Shown: positions 6,973-14,749, counted from the stretch's first letter. The stretch: DNA of 22,591 nucleotides from Methanocorpusculum sp. MCE (GCA_003315675.1 NIZU01000101.1:1-22591), one strand, 5' to 3'. Notes: generated by a model not told the origin, from the sequence alone. Translations and numbers: made by a program.

Positions 6973-7283
6973 AAAAATCACATCTTGAAATTCTTGTGGG
7001 TGTCCTTGTCATTATTCTGCTCGTTGTTATCACACTTGCCGTTGTTCCTTCCGGTGGAGAAGGAGATGAGGGCTGGGGAGGAGCCGACGGAGGGGCTGCC
7101 GACATGATCGATCAGACCGGTTATACCCCATGGTTTGAATCAATCTGGGCACCGCCAAGCGGAGAGATTGAATCCCTGTTCTTCTGTATCCAGACTGCAA
7201 TCGGAGCTATAATTATAGGTTATTTCTTCGGCTACTGGAATGCTTCGGCTAAGGCCCGGAGAGGGAAAAAAGAAGAGGAGTAA
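6969..7283 (+). CDS. cbiN: Cobalt transport protein CbiN
   Basis: 104 residues with two membrane segments (about 7-27 and 74-92) around an extracytoplasmic loop, the standard CbiN form. The diagnostic loop GGADGGAADMIDQTGYTPW and the block PPSGEIESLFF before TM2 are present. CbiN is the small accessory subunit needed with CbiM for Co2+ binding and uptake. The ATG overlaps the cbiM stop (ATGA), so its translation is probably coupled to cbiM and the early TAG there may reduce its yield. No cbiQ or cbiO follows on this strand; the Q and O subunits would have to come from the cbiMNQ/cbiO pair at 13607-16545. The C-terminus is Lys/Arg/Glu-rich. Confidence 0.92.
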   Translation: MKKSHLEILVGVLVIILLVVITLAVVPSGGEGDEGWGGADGGAADMIDQTGYTPWFESIWAPPSGEIESLFFCIQTAIGAIIIGYFFGYWNASAKARRGKKEEE

Positions 7284-7320
7284 TTCTCTTTTTTGTGATC
7301 AGAAACTACATCTCACTTTT

Positions 7321-7899
7321 TTATTGTTTGTTGTATCCTGCAACGATGCAGAAGAGTTTACTTAACACTTTGGGAGGATGTTTCGCCGTTCATTCTGCGA
7401 TCCTCTCGTAAGGATATCCGAGATCCTCGCAGACCGCGATAGGGACATATTCGGGCAGTGAGCGGGCAAGCACCTCCACCGAAAAATCCGGATCGGCGAT
7501 CAGAAATACCGAGTGCCCGGCGGCAATATCCCGAACGGTCCGAAACACGGCATCCTGATGATCTTTTCCAGGGGCATTTACTACAGCCACATTAGTCCAT
7601 GGAGCATGAAGACGGGAAAAAGCCGCCTGCATCGATGAGATCCAGGGGATGATCTCGCCCGGCAGATACCCGAGCCCGGCCATCAGGGGATCACCCGTAG
7701 AAAGAACCAAAGCATCATCTGGAAGAGTGCGAAGCGCTTTGTAATCCGTTATCTCGACAACGTTCGCCTCTGCAGGGATATAAGCTCTGACAAGCTCGAC
7801 CGCCCGCCCGGATCCATAAACACATGTTGCTTTACGTAAAGCAGTCTCTCCCTCAGTTGTCAGCATTCCTTCTCCGCAGCCTACACCGACAATTTTCAT
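7321..7899 (-). pseudogene. cbiE: Cobalt-precorrin-7 C5-methyltransferase CbiE, in-frame TGA near the 3' end
   Basis: The first 169 codons (7899 to 7390) give a normal CbiE-type tetrapyrrole methylase: VGVGCGEGMLT at the start, LVLSTGDPLMAG in the SAM region and a C-terminal CEDLGYPYERIAE. The frame then meets TGA at 7392-7390 but stays open for 23 more codons (TAKHPPKVLSKLFCIVAGYN) to a TAA at 7323-7321. Those extra residues look like the normal end of CbiE, where a Gly is expected at the TGA position, so GGA to TGA is the likely change. Last gene of the cbi operon; its ATG overlaps the cbiD stop (ATGA). CbiE methylates C5 and works with the separate CbiT. Losing only the last strand may leave partial activity. 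Confidence 0.82.
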
Positions 7900-8903
7900 T
7901 GTGTATCACCTAATATCCGACCATCACGATCAACAATAACGATACGAAGCCAGGGGTATTTCTGCTTTGCTGCGTTCAGCTCCTCTACAAGAACAGATTT
8001 GCCGTCAGGTCCGGCGAGCAACTCTTCGACTGTTGGAAAACCACGTGAGATCGCGACGTCCGGGTTGAAAAACCGCAGGATCAGAGCCGGCAGACCGCAG
8101 ATAACTGCATGTTCGCACTGCGCGGCCGCTGAAAGACTCTGCGCGATCTTCGCTCCGGCAAGGACAACTTCGTATTCGGGGAACAGAAGCCTTGAGTTAC
8201 GAAGTCCGATCCTGCCGGTGGTTATCACCACATTCTTTGCTCCGGCTATCCGTTCACTTACTGTTTCCGACAGGTGATCATCCCAAGGCTCAACAAACCC
8301 GGTCGTTCCAACAACTGAAATGCCACCATCAATACCAACCTTCGGATTCAGCGTCATTGCCCCGATCCTTCGGCCGTCGGGAATCGTGAGCAGAACAGCG
8401 GCGCCGGAAAGTCCTGCCGCACGGCATGCTGAAGAGATCGCATCGAGTATCTCTTTTTTCGCCGGCGGGCTTACGGCGGAAGCGCCTTTTTGGTAACGGG
8501 GCGTGTCCCGAACGAATCGGCCAATCCCTTCACCGGTTTCCAAAGACACACACTCGGCAGGAGATGCCTTCGCACAGATAAGTATCCCGGCCGTGATGTC
8601 GTGTGGATAATCGCCGGAATATTTTCTGGCAGAGCCCTCCCCATCTTTTCCGACGGCAGGAATCTCGGCAAGGATCCCGCAGGGGAGCATGATCGGCGCA
8701 GTCTCGACAGGAGCCGAGAGGGAAGCAACCGCCGCATAACACGCAGCCGCCGCAGTTGAACCCGTGGTAAACCCCCTTCGTAAAACAGAACCCGTAGAAG
8801 TCAGCACGCCAAAACCGCTTTTTGCAATTGCCAATGCTTCTGCATCACGGCATTTTGCCGTCCACGACTCGGGATATGCAAAACCAGTAACCGGATCGAT
8901 CAT
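7896..8903 (-). CDS. cbiD: Cobalt-precorrin-5B C1-methyltransferase CbiD
   Basis: 335 residues. CbiD uses SAM to methylate C1 of cobalt-precorrin-5B after CbiG has opened the lactone. Its fold is unlike the CbiE/F/H/L methylases. Family marks are RRGFTTGSTAAAA (42-54), GDYPHDITAG (96-105), GISVVGTTGFVEPW (194-207) and ITTGRIGLRNSR. No break or missing block is seen. The start overlaps the cbiC stop and the stop overlaps the cbiE start (both ATGA), so it is translated from the polycistronic message. One of the undamaged genes of the cluster. Confidence 0.93.
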   Translation of the reverse strand: MIDPVTGFAYPESWTAKCRDAEALAIAKSGFGVLTSTGSVLRRGFTTGSTAAAACYAAVASLSAPVETAPIMLPCGILAEIPAVGKDGEGSARKYSGDYPHDITAGILICAKASPAECVSLETGEGIGRFVRDTPRYQKGASAVSPPAKKEILDAISSACRAAGLSGAAVLLTIPDGRRIGAMTLNPKVGIDGGISVVGTTGFVEPWDDHLSETVSERIAGAKNVVITTGRIGLRNSRLLFPEYEVVLAGAKIAQSLSAAAQCEHAVICGLPALILRFFNPDVAISRGFPTVEELLAGPDGKSVLVEELNAAKQKYPWLRIVIVDRDGRILGDTQ

Positions 8904-9562
8904 TTTCTCATTTCAGTAAACATCGTAATAATTTCATTTAGAGAAGCAACCGCGATCGGAGTTCCGCCGCGGGTCCCGACGTTTGATATAGAGGGGACGG
9001 GTTTCGTGCGAAGAACTTCCTTTGACTCAGCCGCATTGACAAATCCTACCGGTGTTCCGACCACGAGCGCCGGACGGATACCATCATCCACAAATGAACA
9101 GACCGTCAGAAGTGCGCTCGGCGCATTGCCGATCACGATGATAGAGCCTTCAAGCCGCTCTTTCAGGGCAATGAACCCTGCAGAACTTCGGGTGATTCCC
9201 AAATCTTTGGAGATATCGGCACCGAAATCAAGAGCGCACTCGACCGTTGAAGAATGACCTTTCTTCTGGATTCCTGTCAGGACCATGCGGATATCGGTGA
9301 AGACCGGAGCGCCGGCTTCGAGAGCCCGGAGCCCGGCTGTCACCGGGTCGTGGGAAAAACGAAGAAGATCCGCCATGGCCCAGTCGCCGACGGCGATCGA
9401 ACATCTCTGCCGGATCCGATCCTCGGGTGTTTCGTTACCGACGGCAACTCTTGCAAGACTTCGGCTTCTCGACGAGATCGAAAAACCTTCGGGTGTATCT
9501 GCACCGATATCAATATACGTATTTTCTGTGGTAACCACGGGGTGTAATGATTCCTTTGACAT
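8900..9562 (-). CDS. cbiC: Cobalt-precorrin-8 methylmutase CbiC
   Basis: 220 residues from the second ATG (9562). GGAAGGAGG lies directly against the first ATG (9568) but 6 nt before the second, which is better spacing. CbiC moves the methyl group from C11 to C12 to give cobyrinate. Family blocks are VFTDIRMVLTGI, VIGNAPSALL, VGTPVGFVNAAESKE and GTRGGTPIAVASLNEI. Where many homologues have Arg-x2-His-x2-Gly-Asp with the active-site His, this protein reads RCSIAVGD, apparently Ile in place of His. It overlaps the end of cbiH by about 53 bp and the start of cbiD by 4. The frame is intact. Confidence 0.9.
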   Translation of the reverse strand: MSKESLHPVVTTENTYIDIGADTPEGFSISSRSRSLARVAVGNETPEDRIRQRCSIAVGDWAMADLLRFSHDPVTAGLRALEAGAPVFTDIRMVLTGIQKKGHSSTVECALDFGADISKDLGITRSSAGFIALKERLEGSIIVIGNAPSALLTVCSFVDDGIRPALVVGTPVGFVNAAESKEVLRTKPVPSISNVGTRGGTPIAVASLNEIITMFTEMRK

Positions 9563-10280
9563 CTTCATCCTCCTTCCAGATTCTGCTTTCTTCGCCGCCG
9601 ATGATCAAAATCGAGTGCATATCCACAATATCATCATTTTCGGCGAGCTCCCGAAGCGTTGTTACATGAGTCTCTTCGCCTTCCCGAAATACATTCTTAA
9701 CAATCCCGACAGGCGTTTCCGGATCACGGAAGTTCAGTATGATCTTCAGCGTTTTGGCAAGATTCAGCGGACGTCCGCGGCTCTTAGGATTATAGAGAGC
9801 GATCGGCGTGCCCATCTGTGAGGCCAGACCCACGCGTTTTTCAATAACCTCCCATGGAGTCAGGAGATCGGAAAGGCTGAGCGTCACGTAGTCGCCCGAA
9901 AGAGGGGACCCGAGTCTGCTCGCAGCCGCGGTGGCCGCGGTGGCCGCAGTGACGCCGGGAAGCACGATAATCTGCCGAGACGGGAATTCGTGTTCGACCA
10001 TCTCGAGAACGATGCTCGCCATACCATAGACGCCGGCATCTCCTCCGGAGACCATGGCTACATTGTGATCGACCGCTAAGCGTGCCGCTTCCCGGCCCCG
10101 GTCAACCTCTTTTCCCATAGAACTGCGGATGACCTGTTTGTTTTTCAACAGCGGTTCAAGCATCTCTAAATAGAATGCATTGCCGATAATCACATCAGCC
10201 AAGGTGATTGCCTTCATCGCGGCGGGGGTCAGCTGCTGTGTGCTTCCCGGGCCTGAACTTACGATCCATAACATACCCAT
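9510..10280 (-). CDS. cbiH: Cobalt-factor III / precorrin-3B C17-methyltransferase CbiH
   Basis: 256 residues. CbiH methylates C17 and drives ring contraction of cobalt-factor III. Seen are the N-terminal IVSSGPGS, the SAM-site block VSGGDAGVYGMAS, VLPGVTAATAAAA-like Ala-rich stretch, LSLSDLLTPW and IALYNPKSRGR, all typical. AGGAAG about 6 nt before the ATG at 10280 supports this start over the ATG at 10274. The 3' end overlaps the start of cbiC by more than 50 bp, but the encoded tail (IITPRGYHRKY) fits the family, so the overlap is real. Lies downstream of the damaged cbiG and looks undamaged. Confidence 0.92.
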   Translation of the reverse strand: MGMLWIVSSGPGSTQQLTPAAMKAITLADVIIGNAFYLEMLEPLLKNKQVIRSSMGKEVDRGREAARLAVDHNVAMVSGGDAGVYGMASIVLEMVEHEFPSRQIIVLPGVTAATAATAAASRLGSPLSGDYVTLSLSDLLTPWEVIEKRVGLASQMGTPIALYNPKSRGRPLNLAKTLKIILNFRDPETPVGIVKNVFREGEETHVTTLRELAENDDIVDMHSILIIGGEESRIWKEDEDVKGIITPRGYHRKYVY

Positions 10281-10281
10281 A

Positions 10282-10311
10282 TTATCTTCCTATTGCTTAT
10301 CTTCCTATTGC
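10282..10311 (-). repeat. 15-bp exact tandem duplication at the cbiG/cbiH junction
   Basis: On the minus strand GCAATAGGAAGATAA occurs twice back to back. Each copy carries an AGGAAG ribosome-site-like core and a TAA. The first copy holds the expected cbiG stop codon and the second provides the cbiH ribosome site. Confidence 0.9.
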
Positions 10312-11167
10312 AATAGTTACGCGGCCATATACGGTTTTTTTTCAGAATGAGGGTGCCTGTTTTCGAGAGAGCGAGAGAGCACGGCTCTGCAACCCCGCAG
10401 AGTCCGAGCATCTCCGCACGTGACGAAGTCACCGGTATCTGTTTGTTGATAGTTTCATCATCCAGAAAGATGAGGTTGCCGGCGATGGCCGTGATTCCCT
10501 CGTGAAGCCCCTTTTCATGGAACTTTTTCAGGGTCGTCGCGAATAATGTTACTGAATTCTCCGGGATACCTGCATCTTTGTATGCTGCAGAAACCGCTGA
10601 GCGGATCTCGTCCGCAGTAGTTCCAAGCCGGCACCCGATCCCTATGACATACGGTGAATCGGTCACAAGAACCGAAACGCCAGGATCTGCCACGACGATC
10701 TTTGGAGCCTGCACGCGAACGATCGGGACATCGCCGTCCAAAATCGCGCCGTTCACCTCCCTCGTCGAAGATCGGTTGACGATCGTGAATCAACCGGTTT
10801 TTGCTGTTTCTTCAACGGACGGCCTGCCCATGACCTCCGTCGCGGTCGAAATAACCGGTTCGATTCCAAGATCGACAAGACGCTTCGCAATGTCATTTGC
10901 TCCGTGATGTCCCCCGAGGACGGGTATTGCATACCGCATATCCGGCGTGACCACGATAACTGCCGGATCGTGCCATTTATCAGTCAGAAGCGGAGCACAG
11001 CCGCGAACGGCGATCCCTGCCGACATAACGCAGACGATCGCATCATACTTCCCATAAAGATCAGTGAAGACTTCTGCCGAGTAGGGGAGAAGCTTCGCTT
11101 CCAGAAAGGCTGCGATGCGCATTCCAACATCCTGGAATCTAGGCAGGGTGACAACGACGATCTTCAT
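10297..11167 (-). pseudogene. cbiG: Cobalt-precorrin-5A hydrolase CbiG, in-frame TGA plus 3' frameshift
   Basis: CbiG opens the delta-lactone and releases acetaldehyde. The start ATG (11167) overlaps the cbiF stop (ATGA) and gives MKIVVVTLPRFQDVG; an N-terminal extension in frame is rejected. GIAVRGCAPLL and VLGGHHGAND identify the N-terminal domain. TGA at 10792-10790 interrupts the frame after ETAKTG, but FTIVNRSSTREVNGAILDG follows at once in the same frame, leading into the C-terminal domain (VIGIGCRLGTT). A run of eight A (10342-10335) then shifts the frame: with seven A the protein would end TVYGRVTIAIGR and stop at 10297, as CbiG proteins do; as written it runs into cbiH. So there are two lesions. 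GGGAG next to GTG 10756 might let the second half restart. Confidence 0.85.
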
Positions 11168-11877
11168 CCGTACAGGTGGGAGTTGGTGTATGCCGCGTGG
11201 ATTCCGGCAACAATGTCGCCGACGATGATCAGTGCCGAACTGGTGATCTCCGCATCGTGTACCTTTTCGGCGATGGTCTCGATCGTTCCTTTTATGATCT
11301 TTTGATCCGGCCATGAAGCATGATAGACCACGGCGACCGGGGTTTCGGGCGGGCGCTGCAGTTTTTTCATCACGGTGTCAATGTGCCCGGTTGAAAGAAA
11401 GATGACCATCGTTGTACCGTGAGCTGAAAGCTCGGCGATCTGATCGGAATCGAGAGTTTCACCCGCTGAACGGGTTACGATCACCGATTCGGATACCCCC
11501 CGGAGTGTGTATTCGGTCTGCAGTGCGGCTGCTGCGCCAAACATCGATGAAACGCCGGGGACGATCTCGGCATGGATCCCTTTTGCCTCGAGAGGAGCCA
11601 TCTGTTCAACGATCGAGCCGTAGATCGCCGGGTCGCCTGAGTGGAGACGGACAACGAACCGGCCGGCACGCACTCCGTCTTCGATAACGCCGGTGATTTC
11701 TTCGAGCTTCATCCCCCATGAATCAAGCTTCACCGGCGCAGGAGATGCGGCGACAAGCTCGGGATTTACAAGCGAGCCGGCATAAATGAGGATATCGGCA
11801 CGTTTCAAAAGATCCATGCCTTTCACCGTGATAAGCCCGGGATCCCCGCATCCGGCACCGACGATATAATACTTCAT
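11164..11877 (-). CDS. cbiF: Cobalt-precorrin-4 C11-methyltransferase CbiF
   Basis: 237 residues, a class III tetrapyrrole methylase adding a methyl at C11 of cobalt-precorrin-4. N-terminal YIVGAGCGDPGLITVKG, LIYAGSLVNPEL, RLHSGDPAIYGS (SAM site), EIVPGVSSMFGAAAAL and VYHASWPDQKII are diagnostic of CbiF/CobM. Its ATG overlaps the cbiL stop and its stop overlaps the cbiG start, both ATGA. The frame is intact. Where bacterial enzymes carry an Arg-Thr rich RLEGRTP-like loop, this one has VTRSAGET, which fits the same position. Confidence 0.94.
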   Translation of the reverse strand: MKYYIVGAGCGDPGLITVKGMDLLKRADILIYAGSLVNPELVAASPAPVKLDSWGMKLEEITGVIEDGVRAGRFVVRLHSGDPAIYGSIVEQMAPLEAKGIHAEIVPGVSSMFGAAAALQTEYTLRGVSESVIVTRSAGETLDSDQIAELSAHGTTMVIFLSTGHIDTVMKKLQRPPETPVAVVYHASWPDQKIIKGTIETIAEKVHDAEITSSALIIVGDIVAGIHAAYTNSHLYG

Positions 11878-12485
11878 AGCTTCCTCGCGATCATGATGCT
11901 GAAGTAGTTGGTCTTTTCGGGCAGAACATCCCGATAAACCTTCTCTCCTTCCATATACATCCGTTTAACAACAATGAAATCATTGTATCCGGCAGTTTTC
12001 AGCTGTTCAGCTGCGGTTCTCGGCCGTGTGACCTTCATCAGGATCTTTGTCGAAGGGATAACCGGCCCGTCCGTCACCATAAATGCACCGTTGACGGGAA
12101 TTTTCGCATGGGATGCCACGGCGGTGATCGAGCTGATCCCCGGGATTGTTTCCACGATCAGGTCCGGCACGAGGGCTTTCACCATCTCCGCAAGGCGTGA
12201 GAAGGTGGAGTAATAATTCGGGTCCCCGATAAGGCCGAAAACTGCGTTGCCCCTTCTTGCGGCAGGCAGGATCTTTTCGGCATTTCTCTTCATACATGCC
12301 GTGATCTCCTTCTCATTCCGGGTCATCGGGAACTCAAGCGTGACGATGTTTTTTGCAGAGGGTTTGACTAATTCAAGAGCAATGCCGCCCGGTACAAAAA
12401 CCGTGTCTGCTTCTTTTAATATTCGAACCGCTTTGAGGGTCAGAAGTTCGGCATCGCCCGGGCCCAGGCCCACAGCGGTCAGCAT
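11874..12485 (-). CDS. cbiL: Cobalt-factor II / precorrin-2 C20-methyltransferase CbiL
   Basis: 203 residues, a little shorter than most bacterial CbiL, as usual in archaea. It methylates C20 of cobalt-factor II after CbiX has added cobalt. Family marks are VGLGPGDAELLTLKAV (5-20), FVPGG, FGLIGDPNYYSTFSRL, TIPGISSITAVA and the C-terminal YFSIMIARKL. It overlaps cbiT by 7 bp (ATGCTGA) and cbiF by 4 bp. No lesion seen. Confidence 0.94.
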   Translation of the reverse strand: MLTAVGLGPGDAELLTLKAVRILKEADTVFVPGGIALELVKPSAKNIVTLEFPMTRNEKEITACMKRNAEKILPAARRGNAVFGLIGDPNYYSTFSRLAEMVKALVPDLIVETIPGISSITAVASHAKIPVNGAFMVTDGPVIPSTKILMKVTRPRTAAEQLKTAGYNDFIVVKRMYMEGEKVYRDVLPEKTNYFSIMIARKL

Positions 12486-13009
12486 TTTCTACCCCCGTGT
12501 ATAATATAGACGGGATTGATTGGTTGAAACATAATACGCTCCACGAGATCATGGGATCTGGAGACCTGCAAATGAACGGCTTCGATGAAGATACCTAACT
12601 CTTTCATAGCATGGATGGTTTCGACGGCGGTTTCCAGCAAAACGGCATTCACCACGATACTTCGCGTCCCCTCATTTTGAAGACGGACAAGTATCTCACG
12701 GATATTGCGGCTGCCGCCAAGAAAGGCACAATTGATCGTTTTATGCGGTGATGCAAGAAAATCAAGAGCTTCGCCTGAAATGATTTCTATATCCACACCC
12801 CGGCAGGTTTCCTGCGTACATTCGACGGCCTGCTGCCTCCGGTCCACGGCATAGACTTGTCCCTCTTTTCCTGCGAGTTTCGCCATCTCGAGCGTGACCG
12901 TACCGGTCCCGCACCCGATGTCAACGACCGTGTCGCCCGGTTGAATGGCATGTTTTGCGAGGGAAACGGTCATGACTTCCGGCTGGGTAGGTCCTCCGGG
13001 TAAATCCAT
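12479..13009 (-). CDS. cbiT: Cobalt-precorrin-6B C15-methyltransferase (decarboxylating) CbiT
   Basis: 176 residues. A Rossmann-type SAM methyltransferase that methylates C15 and decarboxylates the C12 acetate, working with CbiE. MDLPGGPTQPEVM is the strongly conserved N-terminal block and DIGCGTGTVTLE (30-41) is SAM motif I; FLGGSRNIREIL lies in the middle. AGGAG 8 nt before the ATG is a good ribosome site. It is the first methylase gene after a gap of about 180 bp containing two short dyads, so a promoter probably starts here for cbiTLFGHCDE. The frame is intact. Confidence 0.93.
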   Translation of the reverse strand: MDLPGGPTQPEVMTVSLAKHAIQPGDTVVDIGCGTGTVTLEMAKLAGKEGQVYAVDRRQQAVECTQETCRGVDIEIISGEALDFLASPHKTINCAFLGGSRNIREILVRLQNEGTRSIVVNAVLLETAVETIHAMKELGIFIEAVHLQVSRSHDLVERIMFQPINPVYIIHGGRKC

Positions 13010-13030
13010 TCTGTGATCTCCTAAGTAAAA

Positions 13031-13090
13031 CTATTTTCAATAGAGAAAATGTACTAGTCAATTATTTGCTGTAGGCAGTTATAGAATAAC
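13031..13090 (-). promoter_or_regulatory. Candidate promoter/operator region of the cbiTLFGHCDE operon
   Basis: Two short perfect dyads, CTATT-TTC-AATAG (13031-13043) and GTTAT-AGA-ATAAC (13078-13090), lie 22-81 bp before cbiT. Each has a 3-nt spacer, though the sequences differ. The minus-strand CTATAA (13084-13079) inside the second dyad could be the TATA box. A repressor bound there would block the promoter. This is inferred from position and symmetry alone. Confidence 0.35.
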
Positions 13091-13189
13091 TGGTTTGTAT
13101 TATTTGTCCAGAGGATAGGGAGAGATTTGACAACCCCGGTCCTTCCATCCATTAATTGAGAGAAAACGCGGGAATGTGTTCTCTGTCAC

Positions 13190-13492
13190 TTATTTGTTCG
13201 CAAGCATCGTACGCATATTCCGTATCCACCTATAATGGAGAATAAGATGGATCGCAACAAGGACAACAAACAGAGTACTTGTATAGAAATGGAGATCATA
13301 CCAGACTTGATAACTGACATCAAGGAAATTCATCGCCCCCCTTCCCGATCCCAGAGGGAAAAATGCCCTGAGAACATAACCGGTCACACAGGTGGCTACT
13401 GCTGCAATGAACGCTGCGAGATCAACCCACGCATTGATTCTGGCATTTCTCATAGACCCCTCTTCAGCAGCACCATGACGGTATTTTTCCAT
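13190..13492 (-). CDS. Small membrane protein, DUF4405 / cytochrome b561-like
   Basis: 100 residues with two clear membrane segments (about 22-43 and 70-86) and histidines on their edges: YDLHFYTS (His68) and HLILHYRW (His82, His86). This layout resembles DUF4405-type membrane proteins, distant relatives of b-type cytochromes with possible haem-ligating histidines; only half a four-helix bundle is present, so it would need to dimerise. Start is uncertain: an internal ATG at 13453 (MRNARINAW) has AGAGGGG just ahead and fits the usual family start better. It lies between cbiO and cbiT on the same strand, but separated by gaps of about 110 and 180 bp. No direct link to cobalt is known to me; a redox role is a guess. 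Confidence 0.65.
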   Translation of the reverse strand: MEKYRHGAAEEGSMRNARINAWVDLAAFIAAVATCVTGYVLRAFFPLGSGRGAMNFLDVSYQVWYDLHFYTSTLFVVLVAIHLILHYRWIRNMRTMLANK

Positions 13493-13576
13493 TGAATGCT
13501 CTTATTCATGAACTATCAATGGATTTTTTGCCTGAAATATATGTGTATGAGGGCATTATCCGAGGAGGAACCCAAT

Positions 13577-13648
13577 ATGAGTACTAAATATCTGGTAAAT
13601 ATCTTTTCAGATGCGTATGACCTTTACCTCAATCCCGCTTTCTTTTGA
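13577..13648 (+). CDS. Possible 23-residue small protein
   Basis: ATG at 13577 preceded by GGAGGAA (13564-13570), the clearest Shine-Dalgarno in the region, 6 nt away; frame MSTKYLVNIF then SDAYDLYLNPAFF, TGA stop. AAATATAT upstream (about 13535-13542) might be a TATA box. Its 3' half is antisense to the end of cbiO. It could be a real small protein, a leader peptide or chance. I know no family for it. Confidence 0.25.
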   Translation: MSTKYLVNIFSDAYDLYLNPAFF

Positions 13649-14749
13649 AAATGTGGCCGCCCGTAGTTCCACCCGGTCAAGCATCCCCCCGTAGGTCAGA
13701 ATCAGGGTATCTTCCCCACTCATAACGGAAAGAAGACACTTGTCCACAACACCGTGTGTGTATTCAAGCGTGATCTCCGAGAGATAACAGAACCTCTTTG
13801 CTCTCGTCCCCATAGCACCTGTGTGCCAGGCCGGGTGTTCAGCCAGCATCTGCTGTACCAAAGAATGGGTCAGAGAATCGGTATCTGCGAGATAGATTGT
13901 CCCGGTCACAATAGGACAGGATCCTTCGATGAGCCGGGTCATCTCCGGGATACCTTTTTGGGGGGTGCCCGGCACGAGGATAGTTCTTCTGACAAGCTCC
14001 ATGTAGAGATCCAGAAGTACCGGCGGAGTCATTCTCGCCTTTGTCATCAACTCATAGCTGGTGAAGACCTCGGCAGGTTCTCCCTGATGATGGATCATTC
14101 CTTCGGCAAGAAGAATCACCTCGTCCGCCCATGCGTAGGCAAGTTCAACATCATGGGTCGAGAGCAGGATCGTCGTCCCGTTTTCATGGAGTTCGTCCAA
14201 AAGATCCATGATTTCTGCGGCCGTTGCCGGATCAAGTGACGCGGTCGGTTCATCAACGACCAGAATGTCAGGCCGCATGGCAAGAATTCCCGCGATCGCG
14301 ACACGCTTCTTTTCACCGCCCGACAGGTGATGAGGAGGACGTTTGTCATAATCCACAAGGCCCACGGCAAACAGAGAGTCGGACACACGCTCATGAATCT
14401 CCTGCTCGGAGAGATGCAGATTCATCGGTCCAAACGCCACGTCGGCATAAACGCTCGGGGCAAATATCTGCGAGTCGGAGTTCTGAAATACGAGACCTAC
14501 CCTGGTCCGAACGTCGCGAAGCGAAGTTCTATCGTATGCGATCTCCTCTCCGTTTACCAGAATTCTCCCGCTTTCCGGCACCTGCGTACCATTGCACATC
14601 AGAAGAAGCGTGGTCTTTCCAGCTCCGTTAGGTCCCACCACGGCCACTTTCTTTCCCCTTTTTATGGAAAAGGAGATTCCTTTCAGCGATGCGGGGCGGC
14701 CCGGATACGAGAACCGGACATCTTCAAAAGTAAGTACATTATCGTTCAT
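13607..14749 (-). CDS. cbiO: Cobalt ECF transporter ATPase CbiO with C-terminal extension
   Basis: 380 residues from ATG 14749, which overlaps the cbiMNQ stop (ATGA); a start seven codons earlier is less likely. This is the energising ATPase of the cobalt importer. Walker A GPNGAGKTT at 39-47, Q-loop Gln89 (VFQNSDSQIF), signature LSGGE 142-146, Walker B ILVVDEP 162-168 and switch His199. Typical CbiO is about 270-280 residues; here about 100 more follow (275-380, with IVTGTIYLADTDSL, LSEITLEYTHGVVDK and LILTYGGMLDRVEL). That tail looks like a separate alpha/beta domain, perhaps regulatory; I do not recognise it. The frame is intact. Confidence 0.92.
   Translation of the reverse strand: MNDNVLTFEDVRFSYPGRPASLKGISFSIKRGKKVAVVGPNGAGKTTLLLMCNGTQVPESGRILVNGEEIAYDRTSLRDVRTRVGLVFQNSDSQIFAPSVYADVAFGPMNLHLSEQEIHERVSDSLFAVGLVDYDKRPPHHLSGGEKKRVAIAGILAMRPDILVVDEPTASLDPATAAEIMDLLDELHENGTTILLSTHDVELAYAWADEVILLAEGMIHHQGEPAEVFTSYELMTKARMTPPVLLDLYMELVRRTILVPGTPQKGIPEMTRLIEGSCPIVTGTIYLADTDSLTHSLVQQMLAEHPAWHTGAMGTRAKRFCYLSEITLEYTHGVVDKCLLSVMSGEDTLILTYGGMLDRVELRAATFSKESGIEVKVIRI

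Noticed and set aside
9285..9821. 178-residue + strand open frame, and similar long + frames at 10904-11305 and 15517-16050
   Set aside because: All are opposite well-recognised cbi genes on the minus strand and encode low-complexity Arg/Ser/His-rich text typical of shadow frames.
11168..11314. 49-residue N-terminal extension of CbiG
   Set aside because: It overlaps cbiF in another frame and is Arg/His-rich noise; the ATG at 11167 gives the family start and an ATGA junction.
13010..13189. Cobalamin riboswitch ahead of the cbi operon
   Set aside because: No B12-box-like or conserved core sequence is visible, the gap is short, and this riboswitch class is not expected in archaea.
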